NCBI GenBank assembly: GCA_002304435.1
Contig: NEUZ01000005.1
Coordinates: forward strand, 1-45,312
DNA length: 45,312 bases
Source of the DNA: Opitutia bacterium Tous-C8FEB
GTDB taxonomy: Bacteria > Verrucomicrobiota > Verrucomicrobiia > Opitutales > Opitutaceae
Reading direction: 5' to 3'
Each line of letters begins with the position of its first letter. The stretch's first letter is position 1. The notes under the pieces were generated by a model. That model did not search any database, was not told the DNA's origin, and saw only the letters and a program-made list of their open reading frames with translations. Of this stretch, positions 1 through 8,943 are shown in pieces. The position numbers were made by a program, and so were the translations under genes.

Positions 1-2760
1 ATGCCCCTGCCCCGCCTCGTTCGTACCCGTGTCGCCTGCGCCGCCCTGCTTCCGGCCGCGCTGTCCGCCCAAACCGCGCCCCCGGCCGCTCCCGCTGCCC
101 CCGCCTCGACCGTCAAGCTGGAGGAGTTCGTGGTCACCGGCGTGTTCAACGCGACCGAGGCCAAGAAGGCCACCACCGCAATCACCGCCGTGGATATGGC
201 CGTGATCGCCGACCAAGTGCCCATCAGCGCGGACGATATCCTGCTTAACGTCGCCGGGGTCTTCGTGAACTCGTCCCTCGGCGAGATCCGCGGGATGGTC
301 TACTCGCGCGGCATCTCGGCCGACAGCAGCGACGGCGCGACCGGCCAGTACTATGTGTCGATGCAGGAGGACGGCCTACCGCTGACGAACGTCAATTTCG
401 GCAACTACAACGCGAGTTACTTCAACCGCCCCGATGGCACGCTACAGCGGGTCGAGGCGGTCCGCGGGGGCAGCGCCTCGATCACTTCCTCCAATTCCCC
501 CGGCGGCGCCTTCAATTACATCAGCCGCGTGGGTTCCTCCACGTTTGGCGGCGAGCTGCGCACCCGCTATGGCCTTGAGGGCCGCGGTTCACCGCACCTC
601 CGCGTCGAAGGCGTGGTTGGTGGCCCGCTGGGCCGCAAGGGCTGGAATTACAGCGTGGGCGGCTTCTACCGCTACGCCGAGGGCCACCGCCCGCCCGACG
701 GCTACCCGATGAACCACGGGTTCAACCTCCGCGGCAACCTCTACAAGGACTACGGCCGCGGCTCGGTGAAGATCTACGGCAAGTACCTCGACGACCGGAA
801 CCACTGGTACGAGTACCTGCTCGCCCGGGACCCGCAGGACCCGAAGCAATACCCCGGCCTCAGCCGCTACAGCACCAACCTGTTCCCGAAGACCAAATTC
901 CAGTACCCGCGCGAGTCCGACGCTACTTTCGCCACCTTCGATTCCGCCGACGCGGTCCGCTCCCGTCAGCGTTACGGCGGCGTCGAATGGAAACACGACT
1001 TCGGCGGCGGCTGGTCCGTGAACCACAACATAAAGGCCAGCCGCAGCTGGGCCGACTGGAACTCCAGCTCGGGCGTCACGCCGCGCTCCCTCAACTGGCC
1101 AAATTTCTTCAGCACGATGGGCATTCAGTTCAGCGGCGGCGGCGCGACACTCAACGGCCGCGTCCCGCCCGGGCTGTACCAGTTCTACGACCGCCAGACC
1201 GGTTCCGTCGTCGGCGAGGTGACCTCGAACGGCTCCTACACCGTCAACGCCAATGCGATGGTCCAGGCCGGCCAAGTGGTGCGCTTCGCCAACCTGCCGA
1301 ACCAGCAGATCGTCCCCAACGCGCTTTGGACCAACAATGGGCGCGTCGCCAACGAGCATATGGACGAGCTGATGGAGCGGCTCTCCATCACCAAGAAGCT
1401 GGGCTCGATGTCGTTCACCTTCGGTGGCTACTTCGGCTATTCGGACATCTCCGACCGCCAATCGAGCGGCGGCCGCACCGCCTCGCCGCTGACCGAGCAG
1501 CCCCAGCCGCTCGGCATCCGCTGGATCCCGGCCACCGCCGCCACCGCGCCCGCCGGCACCCCCGCCGCCACCCTCGCCGCCGTAACCCCTTGGAACGGCC
1601 GGACCGTGCAGCTCACGAACCCGGAGGGCTTCACCGCGCTCGGCGTGGGTTACGTGCGCAACGAAGCCATCGCCCGGCAACTGGCCTACTTCTTCGGCCA
1701 CAAATGGGACATCACGGACCGCTGGGGCGTCGACTGGGGCTTCCGCGGCGAGAAGTTCCGGGTCGTCGGCTTCAACCAATCCGGCACCCAGAACCCGCGC
1801 GGCAACTGGGACCCGACCTATGGCGGCGCCGACGGCGACCCTTACACGATGTTCGATAACCGTTTCCAAGTGCCCAACGCGGCCGCGAAATGGTTCTTCG
1901 ACAAGGATGTGCGCAGCTTCTCCTGGTCGGTCGCGACCAACTACGTGATCGATAACGAAAACTCGTTCTACGTCCGCTTCGCCGACGGCGAGAAGGCCCC
2001 CGATTACGGGTTCTTCCGGAACTACAACTCCGTCTTCCGCCTGAACAACTTAAAGCCGCGGCCGCAGACGGTGGAGCAGTGGGAACTGGGCTACCGCTGG
2101 AAGCGCAAGGACCTCACGCTCACCGTCACGCCCTTCTGGAGCCGCCTCGCCAACATCAACAGCAACCCGCAGGCCACCGAGGCCGATGGCGCCACCCTCT
2201 ACTACCCCGATCCAATCTATAATATGGTCACCTCCTATGGCATCGAGCTGGAGGGCGAGTACCGCCTGACCGAACGCCTGCGCCTGCGCTCGGTCTTCAC
2301 CACGCAGAAGTCCACCAACACGATCTGGAAGGTGTTCGTGGCCGGCGTGAACGGCCGCGACGACGACAGCTACCTCGATTTCTCCGGTAAGCCGGCCGAC
2401 AACAATCCGGACTTCATCCTCAACACGACGCTCGATTACCGCACGCGCTCCTGGTTCGGCAACGTCTCCTGGCGTCATATGGGCGAGCGCGCCGGCAACA
2501 TCGCCAACGTCATCACCCTGCCCCGCTTCAACCAGTTCAACCTCACCGCCGGCTACACGATCTCGCGGACCCGCTCGGTGAACCTGAACATCAACAACGT
2601 CCTCGATAGCGAGGGCGTGATGACGTGGCGCGGCTGGGGCGTGAACCCCGGCGACCGCCAGAGCTACCGTTCCCTCCCGGAAACCGGCCGCGACACGATG
2701 CTCCAGTACGTGCCCGTCCAGCCCCGCGCCTTCTTCCTTACCTACACCCAGAAATTCTGA
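1..2760 (+). CDS. TonB-dependent outer-membrane receptor
   Basis: Outer-membrane active-transport receptor, probably for a carbohydrate or other large substrate, energised by TonB-ExbBD. The 919-residue product has a short hydrophobic N-terminus ending in LSAQ, a linker with the TonB-box-like EEFVVTG near residue 42, a plug domain at about 55-180 (the typical VRGGSAS and SPGGAFNYISR stretches are visible), then a long beta-barrel ending in Phe (TYTQKF), as barrel proteins do. The first base of the window is the A of its ATG, so upstream sequence is unseen and a longer N-terminus cannot be excluded; the visible signal peptide is rather short. A secreted heme-binding protein follows 47 bases downstream and is probably co-transcribed. 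The substrate cannot be told from the sequence. Confidence 0.9.
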   Translation: MPLPRLVRTRVACAALLPAALSAQTAPPAAPAAPASTVKLEEFVVTGVFNATEAKKATTAITAVDMAVIADQVPISADDILLNVAGVFVNSSLGEIRGMVYSRGISADSSDGATGQYYVSMQEDGLPLTNVNFGNYNASYFNRPDGTLQRVEAVRGGSASITSSNSPGGAFNYISRVGSSTFGGELRTRYGLEGRGSPHLRVEGVVGGPLGRKGWNYSVGGFYRYAEGHRPPDGYPMNHGFNLRGNLYKDYGRGSVKIYGKYLDDRNHWYEYLLARDPQDPKQYPGLSRYSTNLFPKTKFQYPRESDATFATFDSADAVRSRQRYGGVEWKHDFGGGWSVNHNIKASRSWADWNSSSGVTPRSLNWPNFFSTMGIQFSGGGATLNGRVPPGLYQFYDRQTGSVVGEVTSNGSYTVNANAMVQAGQVVRFANLPNQQIVPNALWTNNGRVANEHMDELMERLSITKKLGSMSFTFGGYFGYSDISDRQSSGGRTASPLTEQPQPLGIRWIPATAATAPAGTPAATLAAVTPWNGRTVQLTNPEGFTALGVGYVRNEAIARQLAYFFGHKWDITDRWGVDWGFRGEKFRVVGFNQSGTQNPRGNWDPTYGGADGDPYTMFDNRFQVPNAAAKWFFDKDVRSFSWSVATNYVIDNENSFYVRFADGEKAPDYGFFRNYNSVFRLNNLKPRPQTVEQWELGYRWKRKDLTLTVTPFWSRLANINSNPQATEADGATLYYPDPIYNMVTSYGIELEGEYRLTERLRLRSVFTTQKSTNTIWKVFVAGVNGRDDDSYLDFSGKPADNNPDFILNTTLDYRTRSWFGNVSWRHMGERAGNIANVITLPRFNQFNLTAGYTISRTRSVNLNINNVLDSEGVMTWRGWGVNPGDRQSYRSLPETGRDTMLQYVPVQPRAFFLTYTQKF

Positions 2761-2807
2761 CGTCACCGCGGCCCCGCCGCGATCGTCTCGCCTCATCACC
2801 CCCTTCC

Positions 2808-5516
2808 ATGCGCCTGCTGCCCGTCCTCCTCGCCCTGACCGCCGCCGCCCTGCCGGCCGCGGAGCAGAAGAAAGCCAATCCGATCCGCCCCAACCCGGCC
2901 GAGCTGCCGCCGCCGGCGGATCCCGCGGCGATCAACGTTCCGCCCGGGTTCAAGGTCGAGATGCTCTACAGTGTCCCGCGCACGGACCAAGGCTCGTGGG
3001 TCTCGCTGACCCCGGACCCCAAGGGCCGCCTCCTCGCGTCCGACCAATACGGCGGCATCTACCGGATCACCCTCCCGCCCCTCGGCACCAGCACGGGCCT
3101 GCGGGTCGAGAAGCTGGACATCGACCTGAACCGGGTGGCCGTGGCCGCCCCGCCGACTGAGGAGCCGCGGAAGGGTAAGAACGAGAAGGCTAAGACCGAG
3201 AAAGCCGGACCCGTCGAACGGCTCGAGGTGGGCGCCCACGGCCTGCTCCACGCCTTCGGCAGCCTCTATGTGATGGTTAACGAGAACCGCGCCCGCGCCG
3301 GGCTCTGGCGCCTGCGGGACACCAACGGCGATGACCAATATGACGAGGTGAAATACCTCCGCCCACTCAAGGGCACCGGCGAGCACGGCACCCATTCGCT
3401 CGTCCTCTCCCCGGATGGCCAGACCATCACGGCGTCGTTCGGCAACTTTACCGACCTGCCTGCCACGGTGGAAAAAACCCGCCCGACGGCCTGGGACGAA
3501 GATCACCTCCTGCCCCGGATGTGGGACGCCCGCGGCCACGCCCGCGGCCGGATGGCCCCCGGGTCGCACATCGTACGCTTCGACCCCGAGGGGAAGGTCT
3601 ACGAGCTCTTCTCGATCGGCTTCCGCAACCAGTTCGACATCGCCTACGATCAGAACGGGGAACTGTTTACCTTCGATTCCGATATGGAGTGGGACCAGGG
3701 CACCCCGTGGTATATGCCCACCCGCATCAACCACGCCGTGAGCGGCGGCGACTTCGGCTGGCGCAGCGGTGCCGGCCGCTGGCCCGAATATTACGCCGAT
3801 AGCCTCGGGACCGTCGTCGATATCGGTCCGGGCAGCCCCACCGGCGTCGCCTTCGGCACCGGCGCGAAGTTCCCCGCCAAGTACCAGCGGGCCTTTTTCG
3901 CCGCTGATTGGACCTACGGCACGCTCTACGCGATCCACCTCCAGCCCGAAGGAGCTGGTTTCCGCGGCGAGCGCACCGAGTTCATCACCGGCAAACCCCT
4001 CCCGCTCACCGACGTGATCATCCACCCCGGCGACGGTGCGATGTACTTCGCGGTCGGCGGCCGCCGCACCCAGTCCGCCCTCTACCGCGTGACCTACACC
4101 GGGACGGAGAGCACCGCCCCGGTCGGCGCCCTGCCGCCCACGGCCGAGGCCAAGGCGCGCCGGGCCCTCGAGGAATTCCATCGCGAGGGTGCCCCCGCCG
4201 CCGCGATTGACACCGCCTGGCCGCACCTCGCCAGCCGCGACCGCAACCTGCGCTTCGCCGCCCGCGTGGTGCTGGAACGCCAGCCGTCCGCCCGCTGGGC
4301 CGAGCGCGCCCTCGCCGAACTCCAGCCGCAGGCCCTGATCGAGGCGATGATCGGCCTCGCCCGCACCGGCGACAAGGCGCTGCAGCCGCGGCTGATCGCG
4401 GCCCTCGGCCGACTCGACCTCCGCACCGTAGAGCCCAGCCTCCGCCTCCCCCTCCTGCGCGCGTGGCAACTGGTGTTCACCCGGCTGGGTAAACCCTCGG
4501 CCGAGGTCTGCGCGACCATCGCCGCCAAGCTCGATCCGATCTTCCCCCATGCCGACCCGCTGGTGAACCGGGAACTGCTGCCGCTACTCGTGTTCCTCGA
4601 TTCCCGCCAGGCCGTCGCCAAGGCGGTCCCGCTGCTCAGCGTCTCAGAGCCCGTGACCGTCACCGGGGAGGAGATCGGCGGCGCGGCCCTCATCGCCCGC
4701 AACGACCGCTACGCGGCCGCCGTCACCGGCGTGAAGGCGACCCGCCCGGACCGCCAGCAGATCGCGCTCGCCTACACCCTGCGCCACGCCACCGCCGGCT
4801 GGACCCCGCGCCTGCGCACGGAGTTCTTCTCCTGGTTCCCGCGCACCGCCACGTGGAAGGGCGGGAACAGCTTCAGCGGCTTCATCCAGAACATTCGCAC
4901 TGAGTCCCTCGCCAACGTGCCCGACAAGGCCGAGCGGGCCGCGCTCCAGACGCTCTCGCAGCCGCCCCCGCCCTCCTTTGCCGCCCCCTCCGTGCTTCCC
5001 CAAGGCCCGGGGCGCCCCTACAGCCTCGCCGAGGCTGCCGGGCTGATGCCCGCCAAGCTCTCCGGTCGCGACTTCGCCCGCGGCAAGGCGATGTACACCG
5101 CCACCGCCTGCATCCTCTGCCACCGCTTCGGGGACGAGGGCGGCAGCGGCGTCGGCCCCGACCTCACGGGCGCGGGCGGCCGCTACTCGATCCGCGACCT
5201 CCTTGAGAACATCCTCGAACCCTCTCAGGTCATCAGCGATCAGTTCGGCGCCGAGCAGATCGAGCGCCGCGAAGGCGACCCGCTGATCGGCCGCGTCGTG
5301 GGCGAGGAGAACGGGGAACTGCTCGTGATGGCCAATCCCTTTATGCCCGACGAAAAGGTGCGGGTGAAGGCGACCGACATTACCGCCCGCCGCCCCTATG
5401 CGACCTCGCTGATGCCCGCTGGCCTGATCAACAGCCTTAATCCCGAGGAGATCCAAGACCTGCTGGCTTACCTGCTGAGCGGCGGAAACCCGCAGGATCC
5501 GATGTTCAAGCGTTGA
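2808..5516 (+). CDS. PVC-type CxxCH heme-binding membrane/periplasmic dehydrogenase-like protein
   Basis: Secreted 902-residue protein of the family found mainly in Planctomycetes and Verrucomicrobia. It has an N-terminal glucose/sorbosone-dehydrogenase-like beta-propeller (about residues 40-430, with RFDPEGKVYELFSIGFRNQ), a helical HEAT-like middle part, and a C-terminal cytochrome-c-type module with C768-I-L-C771-H and downstream GVGPDLTGAGGRYS. The ATG at 2808 is chosen because it gives a clean signal peptide (LLPVLLALTAAALPAAEQ); the ORF-track start at 2625 lies inside the receptor gene. A Lys/Glu-rich insert lies near residue 125. It probably oxidises a sugar-like substrate and passes electrons through the heme, but the substrate is unknown. 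Pairing with the upstream receptor suggests joint use of one substrate. Confidence 0.85.
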   Translation: MRLLPVLLALTAAALPAAEQKKANPIRPNPAELPPPADPAAINVPPGFKVEMLYSVPRTDQGSWVSLTPDPKGRLLASDQYGGIYRITLPPLGTSTGLRVEKLDIDLNRVAVAAPPTEEPRKGKNEKAKTEKAGPVERLEVGAHGLLHAFGSLYVMVNENRARAGLWRLRDTNGDDQYDEVKYLRPLKGTGEHGTHSLVLSPDGQTITASFGNFTDLPATVEKTRPTAWDEDHLLPRMWDARGHARGRMAPGSHIVRFDPEGKVYELFSIGFRNQFDIAYDQNGELFTFDSDMEWDQGTPWYMPTRINHAVSGGDFGWRSGAGRWPEYYADSLGTVVDIGPGSPTGVAFGTGAKFPAKYQRAFFAADWTYGTLYAIHLQPEGAGFRGERTEFITGKPLPLTDVIIHPGDGAMYFAVGGRRTQSALYRVTYTGTESTAPVGALPPTAEAKARRALEEFHREGAPAAAIDTAWPHLASRDRNLRFAARVVLERQPSARWAERALAELQPQALIEAMIGLARTGDKALQPRLIAALGRLDLRTVEPSLRLPLLRAWQLVFTRLGKPSAEVCATIAAKLDPIFPHADPLVNRELLPLLVFLDSRQAVAKAVPLLSVSEPVTVTGEEIGGAALIARNDRYAAAVTGVKATRPDRQQIALAYTLRHATAGWTPRLRTEFFSWFPRTATWKGGNSFSGFIQNIRTESLANVPDKAERAALQTLSQPPPPSFAAPSVLPQGPGRPYSLAEAAGLMPAKLSGRDFARGKAMYTATACILCHRFGDEGGSGVGPDLTGAGGRYSIRDLLENILEPSQVISDQFGAEQIERREGDPLIGRVVGEENGELLVMANPFMPDEKVRVKATDITARRPYATSLMPAGLINSLNPEEIQDLLAYLLSGGNPQDPMFKR

Positions 5517-5527
5517 GCCTCCTCACG

Positions 5528-5557
5528 GCCGCCCGCCCCCTCCGGGGGCGCGGCGGC
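5528..5557. terminator. GC-rich stem-loop between heme-protein gene and tRNA-Arg
   Basis: The arms gccgcccgccccc and gggggcgcggcggc pair with one bulged base around a 3-nt loop. It lies 11 bases after the stop of the heme-protein gene and directly abuts the 3' CCA of the tRNA gene on the other strand, so it could end transcription from both sides. There is no T-tract, so intrinsic termination is uncertain. Confidence 0.4.
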
Positions 5558-5632
5558 TGGTGCGAATGCCGGGAGTCGAACCCGGATCAATGGCTTCGGA
5601 GGCCACTACACTATCCATTGTGCTACATTCGC
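5558..5632 (-). tRNA. tRNA-Arg (anticodon CCG)
   Basis: Read on the minus strand this folds into a complete cloverleaf. The acceptor stem is GCGAATG/CATTCGC, the D-stem GCAC/GTGT, the anticodon stem GTGGC/GCCAT with loop CTCCGAA (anticodon CCG, reading CGG codons), and the T-arm CCGGG-TTCGACT-CCCGG. The discriminator base is A and the 3' CCA is encoded in the DNA. The gene stands alone between the heme-protein gene and glnS. Confidence 0.96.
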
Positions 5633-5649
5633 AGGGCCGAAGCTCGGCG

Positions 5650-5678
5650 ATGAAGCGCGGCGCGCTGCCCACCGTCAA
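5650..5678 (-). promoter_or_regulatory. Candidate sigma70-type promoter for tRNA-Arg
   Basis: On the minus strand a TTGACG -35 element (top-strand 5673-5678) is followed after exactly 17 bases by CTTCAT (5650-5655), with the tRNA 5' end 17 bases further on. The -35 matches consensus at 5 of 6 positions; the -10 matches at only 3 of 6. Position and spacing fit a tRNA promoter. Confidence 0.4.
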
Positions 5679-5758
5679 GCAACGAAACGGCCCGCCGCGC
5701 GGTTCCCTCGCAACTGCGTCGTTGCCTCGGCCGGCGCCGGCCCGCAGCCTCGCCCCCA

Positions 5759-7561
5759 ATGTCCGCCGAGTCTCCCGCCTCCGGGGCCCCCGCCGCACCC
5801 ACCGACTTCATCCGCGACCTCGTCGCCGCTGACGTCGCGGCCGGCCGGCACGCCCGGATCATTACCCGCTTTCCCCCGGAACCCAACGGCTACCTCCACA
5901 TCGGCCACGCTAAGTCGATCTGCCTCAACTTTGGCATCGCCCGCGAGTACGGCGGGGTCTGCCACCTCCGTTTCGACGACACCAACCCGGCCAAGGAGGA
6001 CATCGAGTACGTCGAATCGATTTCCCGCGACGTCCAGTGGCTGATCGCCGGCTGGGCCGACCACTGCCTCGGCCTGAAGCCCCGCGGCGCTACCCTAGCC
6101 GCCACCCCCAGCTCCGGCATCCCCGACTATCACCTCGCGGCCGCTCCCGCCGGGACCGGCGAACGCGAGGCCTTCTTCGCCAGCGATTACTTCGACGCCC
6201 TCCACGCGTACGCCGTCGAGCTGATCCGCCGCGGCAAGGCCTACGTCTGCGACCTCTCCCCCGAGGAAACGGACGCCTACCGGGGCTCCCCCGACCAGCC
6301 CGGCCGCGACTCGCCCTACCGCAACCGCAGCGTGGCGGAGAACCTCGACCTGTTCGCCCGGATGCGCGCCGGGGAGTTCCCCAACGGGGCCCGCAGCCTC
6401 CGCGCCCGCATCGATATGGCGTCGCCCAACGTGTGGCTGCGCGACCCCCTGCTCTACCGGATCCGCCACACCGCCCACCACCACGCCGGAGACCGCTGGT
6501 GCATCTACCCGCTCTACGATTTCGCCCACTGCCTGAGCGATTACATCGAGGGCATCACGCACAGCATCTGTACCCTGGAGTTCGAGGTGCACCGCCCGCT
6601 CTACGATTGGATCCTCCAGAGCCTCGACCTACCCCGCCCCCTTCCGCACCAGTACGAGTTCGCTAAGCTGAACATCAGCTACTTTGTCTTCAGCAAACGC
6701 CGGCTGCTGCAGCTCGTGGAGGACAAGCTCGTCGCCGGCTGGGATGACCCCCGGATGCCCACGCTCTCCGGCGCCCGCCGCCGCGGCATCCCCGCCGCCG
6801 CCATCCGCCGCCTCGCCAGCCTCGTCGGGGTGACGAAATACGACAGCCTCACCGACATCGCCCTCTTCGAACACGCGATCCGCGAAGAGCTCAACCCGCT
6901 CGCCCTCCGCCGCCTCGCCGTCCTGCGCCCCCTGAAGATCGTCCTCACCAACCTCGCCCCCGGGGAGGAAATCCCCTGCACCGCCACGAACAACCCGCAG
7001 GACCCGGAGCCCACGACCCGCCCCCTCGCCCTCACCCGCGAACTGTTCATCGAGGCCGAGGACTTCGCCGAGGTCCCGCCACCCAAGTTCTTCCGCCTCA
7101 AGCCCGGCGGCGAGGTCCGCCTCAAGTACGCCTGCATCATCAGCTGCCAGGAGGTGGTCAAGGACGCCTCCGGCCAAGTCACCGAGCTGCGCTGCACCGC
7201 CGACCTCACCACCCGCTCCGGCCACCCCAACGCCGACCGCAAGGTCAAGGGCACGCTCCACTGGGTCAGCGCCACCCACGGCGTGCCCACCGAAGTCCGC
7301 CTGTACGACCGGCTCTTCACCGTCCCCGAGCCCGCCGCCAGCGACGACTTCCGGGTGCACCTGAACCCGCGTTCGCTCGAGACGATCACCGCGGTGGTCG
7401 AACCCGCCCTCGCCGCGGCCCAGCCCGGCGATTGCTTCCAATTCGAACGCCTCGGCTACTTCGTACCTGACTCCCGCGACAGCGCCCCCGGGCGCCCCGT
7501 GTTCAACCGCACCGTCACCCTCAAGGATGCGTGGACGGCCAAGGGGCCGGCCCGCGCCTGA
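5759..7561 (+). CDS. glnS: Glutaminyl-tRNA synthetase
   Basis: Class I cytoplasmic enzyme that charges tRNA-Gln with glutamine using ATP. The 600-residue product matches GlnRS along its whole length. The HIGH motif is at residues 47-50 after FPPEPNGYL, the KMSKS-equivalent is FSKRR at 311-315, and WDDPRMPT and the C-terminal anticodon-binding beta-barrel region (HWVSATHGVPTEVRLYDRLF) are clear. Compared with the E. coli enzyme there is an extra loop at about residues 101-137, just before FFASDYFDALHAYA, rich in Ala/Gly/Pro. The E. coli KMSKS-loop Met (MSKR) is Phe here. Its presence implies direct glutaminylation of tRNA-Gln. The next gene starts 16 bases after the stop. Confidence 0.97.
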   Translation: MSAESPASGAPAAPTDFIRDLVAADVAAGRHARIITRFPPEPNGYLHIGHAKSICLNFGIAREYGGVCHLRFDDTNPAKEDIEYVESISRDVQWLIAGWADHCLGLKPRGATLAATPSSGIPDYHLAAAPAGTGEREAFFASDYFDALHAYAVELIRRGKAYVCDLSPEETDAYRGSPDQPGRDSPYRNRSVAENLDLFARMRAGEFPNGARSLRARIDMASPNVWLRDPLLYRIRHTAHHHAGDRWCIYPLYDFAHCLSDYIEGITHSICTLEFEVHRPLYDWILQSLDLPRPLPHQYEFAKLNISYFVFSKRRLLQLVEDKLVAGWDDPRMPTLSGARRRGIPAAAIRRLASLVGVTKYDSLTDIALFEHAIREELNPLALRRLAVLRPLKIVLTNLAPGEEIPCTATNNPQDPEPTTRPLALTRELFIEAEDFAEVPPPKFFRLKPGGEVRLKYACIISCQEVVKDASGQVTELRCTADLTTRSGHPNADRKVKGTLHWVSATHGVPTEVRLYDRLFTVPEPAASDDFRVHLNPRSLETITAVVEPALAAAQPGDCFQFERLGYFVPDSRDSAPGRPVFNRTVTLKDAWTAKGPARA

Positions 7562-7577
7562 AACCCACCTCTCCGCG

Positions 7578-8291
7578 ATGAACGTCGGTTTTCTCCTCTT
7601 CCCGAAGCTCACCCAGCTGGACCTCACCGGCCCCTACGAGGTGCTCGCCCGCGCCCCCGGCGCCAAGCTCCACCTGATCTGGAAGTACCCGGATCCAGTC
7701 GAGAGCGACCGCGGCCTCCAGCTGACCCCGACCACGACGTTCACCGATTGCCCGCCGCTCGACATCCTGTGCGTCCCGGGCGGGCCGGGGCAGGTCGACC
7801 TGATGGACGATCAGGAGACCCTCGACTTCCTCCGCCGCCAGGCCGAGGGCGCCAAGTGGATCACCTCCGTCTGCACGGGCTCACTCCTGCTCGGTGCCGC
7901 CGGCCTGCTGCAGGGCTACCGCGCCACCTCGCACTGGGCCTCGCGCGACCAACTCAGCCTATTCGGCGCGGTGCCGGAGGATTCCCGCGTGGTCCTCGAC
8001 CGGAACCGGCTCACCGGGGCCGGGGTGACGGCCGGGCTCGACTTCGCCTTCCAACTGGTAGGGGCCGCCTGCGATGAACGCACTGCCCAGGCGATTCAAT
8101 TGGCTCTCGAATACGAGCCGCAGCCCCCCGCCTGGGCTGGCACCCCGCACCACGCGCCCGCGGATGTGCTCGAGGAGGCCAAGCTGAAGATGGCCGCGTT
8201 TATGGAAAAGCGCCTCGCCGCCAGCAAACGCGCCGCCGCCCGCCTCGCGCCGCCCGCCGAGGGCGCGGCCGCTGAACCCTGGCTCACCTGA
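7578..8291 (+). CDS. DJ-1/PfpI family protein, isonitrile-hydratase-like
   Basis: Cytoplasmic class I glutamine-amidotransferase-like fold of 237 residues. The N-terminal pattern LFPKLTQLDLTGPYEVL contains Asp15. The nucleophile elbow SVCTGSLLLGAAGLL contains Cys99, and TSHWA follows it. This layout matches cyclohexyl-isocyanide hydratase (InhA) and related DJ-1/PfpI proteins, where the Asp and Cys form the active site. The ATG at 7578 is preferred over the ORF-track start at 7527, which lies inside glnS, because homology begins directly at MNVGFLLFP. The last 50 or so residues are Ala-rich and probably a flexible helix. Substrate is not determinable; many members act on isonitriles or as small-molecule hydratases. 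Confidence 0.82.
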   Translation: MNVGFLLFPKLTQLDLTGPYEVLARAPGAKLHLIWKYPDPVESDRGLQLTPTTTFTDCPPLDILCVPGGPGQVDLMDDQETLDFLRRQAEGAKWITSVCTGSLLLGAAGLLQGYRATSHWASRDQLSLFGAVPEDSRVVLDRNRLTGAGVTAGLDFAFQLVGAACDERTAQAIQLALEYEPQPPAWAGTPHHAPADVLEEAKLKMAAFMEKRLAASKRAAARLAPPAEGAAAEPWLT

Positions 8292-8301
8292 GCGCCCGGC
8301 A

Positions 8302-8904
8302 ATGCAGCAATCGATCGTCACCCTCGATATGGAGGGCGTCCTCACGCCCGAGATCTGGATCGCCGTGGCCGAGGCCACCGGTATCCCCGACCTTCGCCGC
8401 ACCACCCGCGACGAGCCGGACTACGACAAGCTGATGGGCGAACGCATCGCCATCCTCGACCGGCACGGCATCACCTTGCCGCGCATCCAAGAGGTCATCG
8501 CCGGATTGCCCCTGCTGCCCGGAGCCGCCGACTTTCTCACGGCCCTCCGCGGCCAAACGCAGGTCATCATCCTCTCCGATACCTTCGAGCAGTTCGCCCA
8601 GCCGTTCCTGCGTCAGATGAGCTGGCCCACGATCTGGTGCCACCGGCTAGTGGTGGAAAACAACCGCATCGCCGGCTACCGGCTGCGCCTTCCCGACCAG
8701 AAGCGCCGCGCCGTCGCCGCCCTCCAGTCGCTCAACTACCGGGTGATCGCCGCCGGGGATTCGTACAACGATACCACGATGCTCGGCCAAGCCGACCACG
8801 GGTTCCTCTTCCACGCCCCGGAGAACGTCGTGCGCGAGTTCCCCCGCTTCCCCGCGCTCAACACCTATCCGGACCTGCTCGCGCGGATCACGGCCTGCCT
8901 CTGA
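8302..8904 (+). CDS. thrH: Bifunctional phosphoserine phosphatase/homoserine phosphotransferase ThrH
   Basis: HAD-superfamily enzyme of 200 residues. The nucleophile motif is DMEGVLTPEIW (first Asp at residue 9), motif II is the Ser in ILSDTFEQF, and motif IV is AAGDSYNDTTML. FHAPENVVREFPRFPA near the C-terminus is a signature of ThrH rather than of generic SerB. ThrH dephosphorylates phosphoserine and can transfer the phosphate to homoserine, linking serine and threonine synthesis. It starts 10 bases after the DJ-1/PfpI gene and converges on gltX. Length is normal for the family. Confidence 0.92.
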   Translation: MQQSIVTLDMEGVLTPEIWIAVAEATGIPDLRRTTRDEPDYDKLMGERIAILDRHGITLPRIQEVIAGLPLLPGAADFLTALRGQTQVIILSDTFEQFAQPFLRQMSWPTIWCHRLVVENNRIAGYRLRLPDQKRRAVAALQSLNYRVIAAGDSYNDTTMLGQADHGFLFHAPENVVREFPRFPALNTYPDLLARITACL

Positions 8905-8915
8905 ACCAACGTTGG

Positions 8916-8942
8916 CCGGCGCCGCCCGCGGGGGCGCGCCGG
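8916..8942. terminator. Stem-loop between convergent thrH and gltX
   Basis: The arms ccggcgccgccc and ggggcgcgccgg pair at 10 of 12 positions around a GCG loop. It fills the 39-base gap between two convergent stop codons, a usual place for a bidirectional terminator. No T-tract is seen on either side. Confidence 0.45.
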
Positions 8943-8943
8943 A

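Noticed and set aside
2796-4550. 584-residue minus-strand ORF opposite the heme-protein gene
   Set aside because: Antisense shadow; the plus strand encodes a clear propeller plus CxxCH protein.
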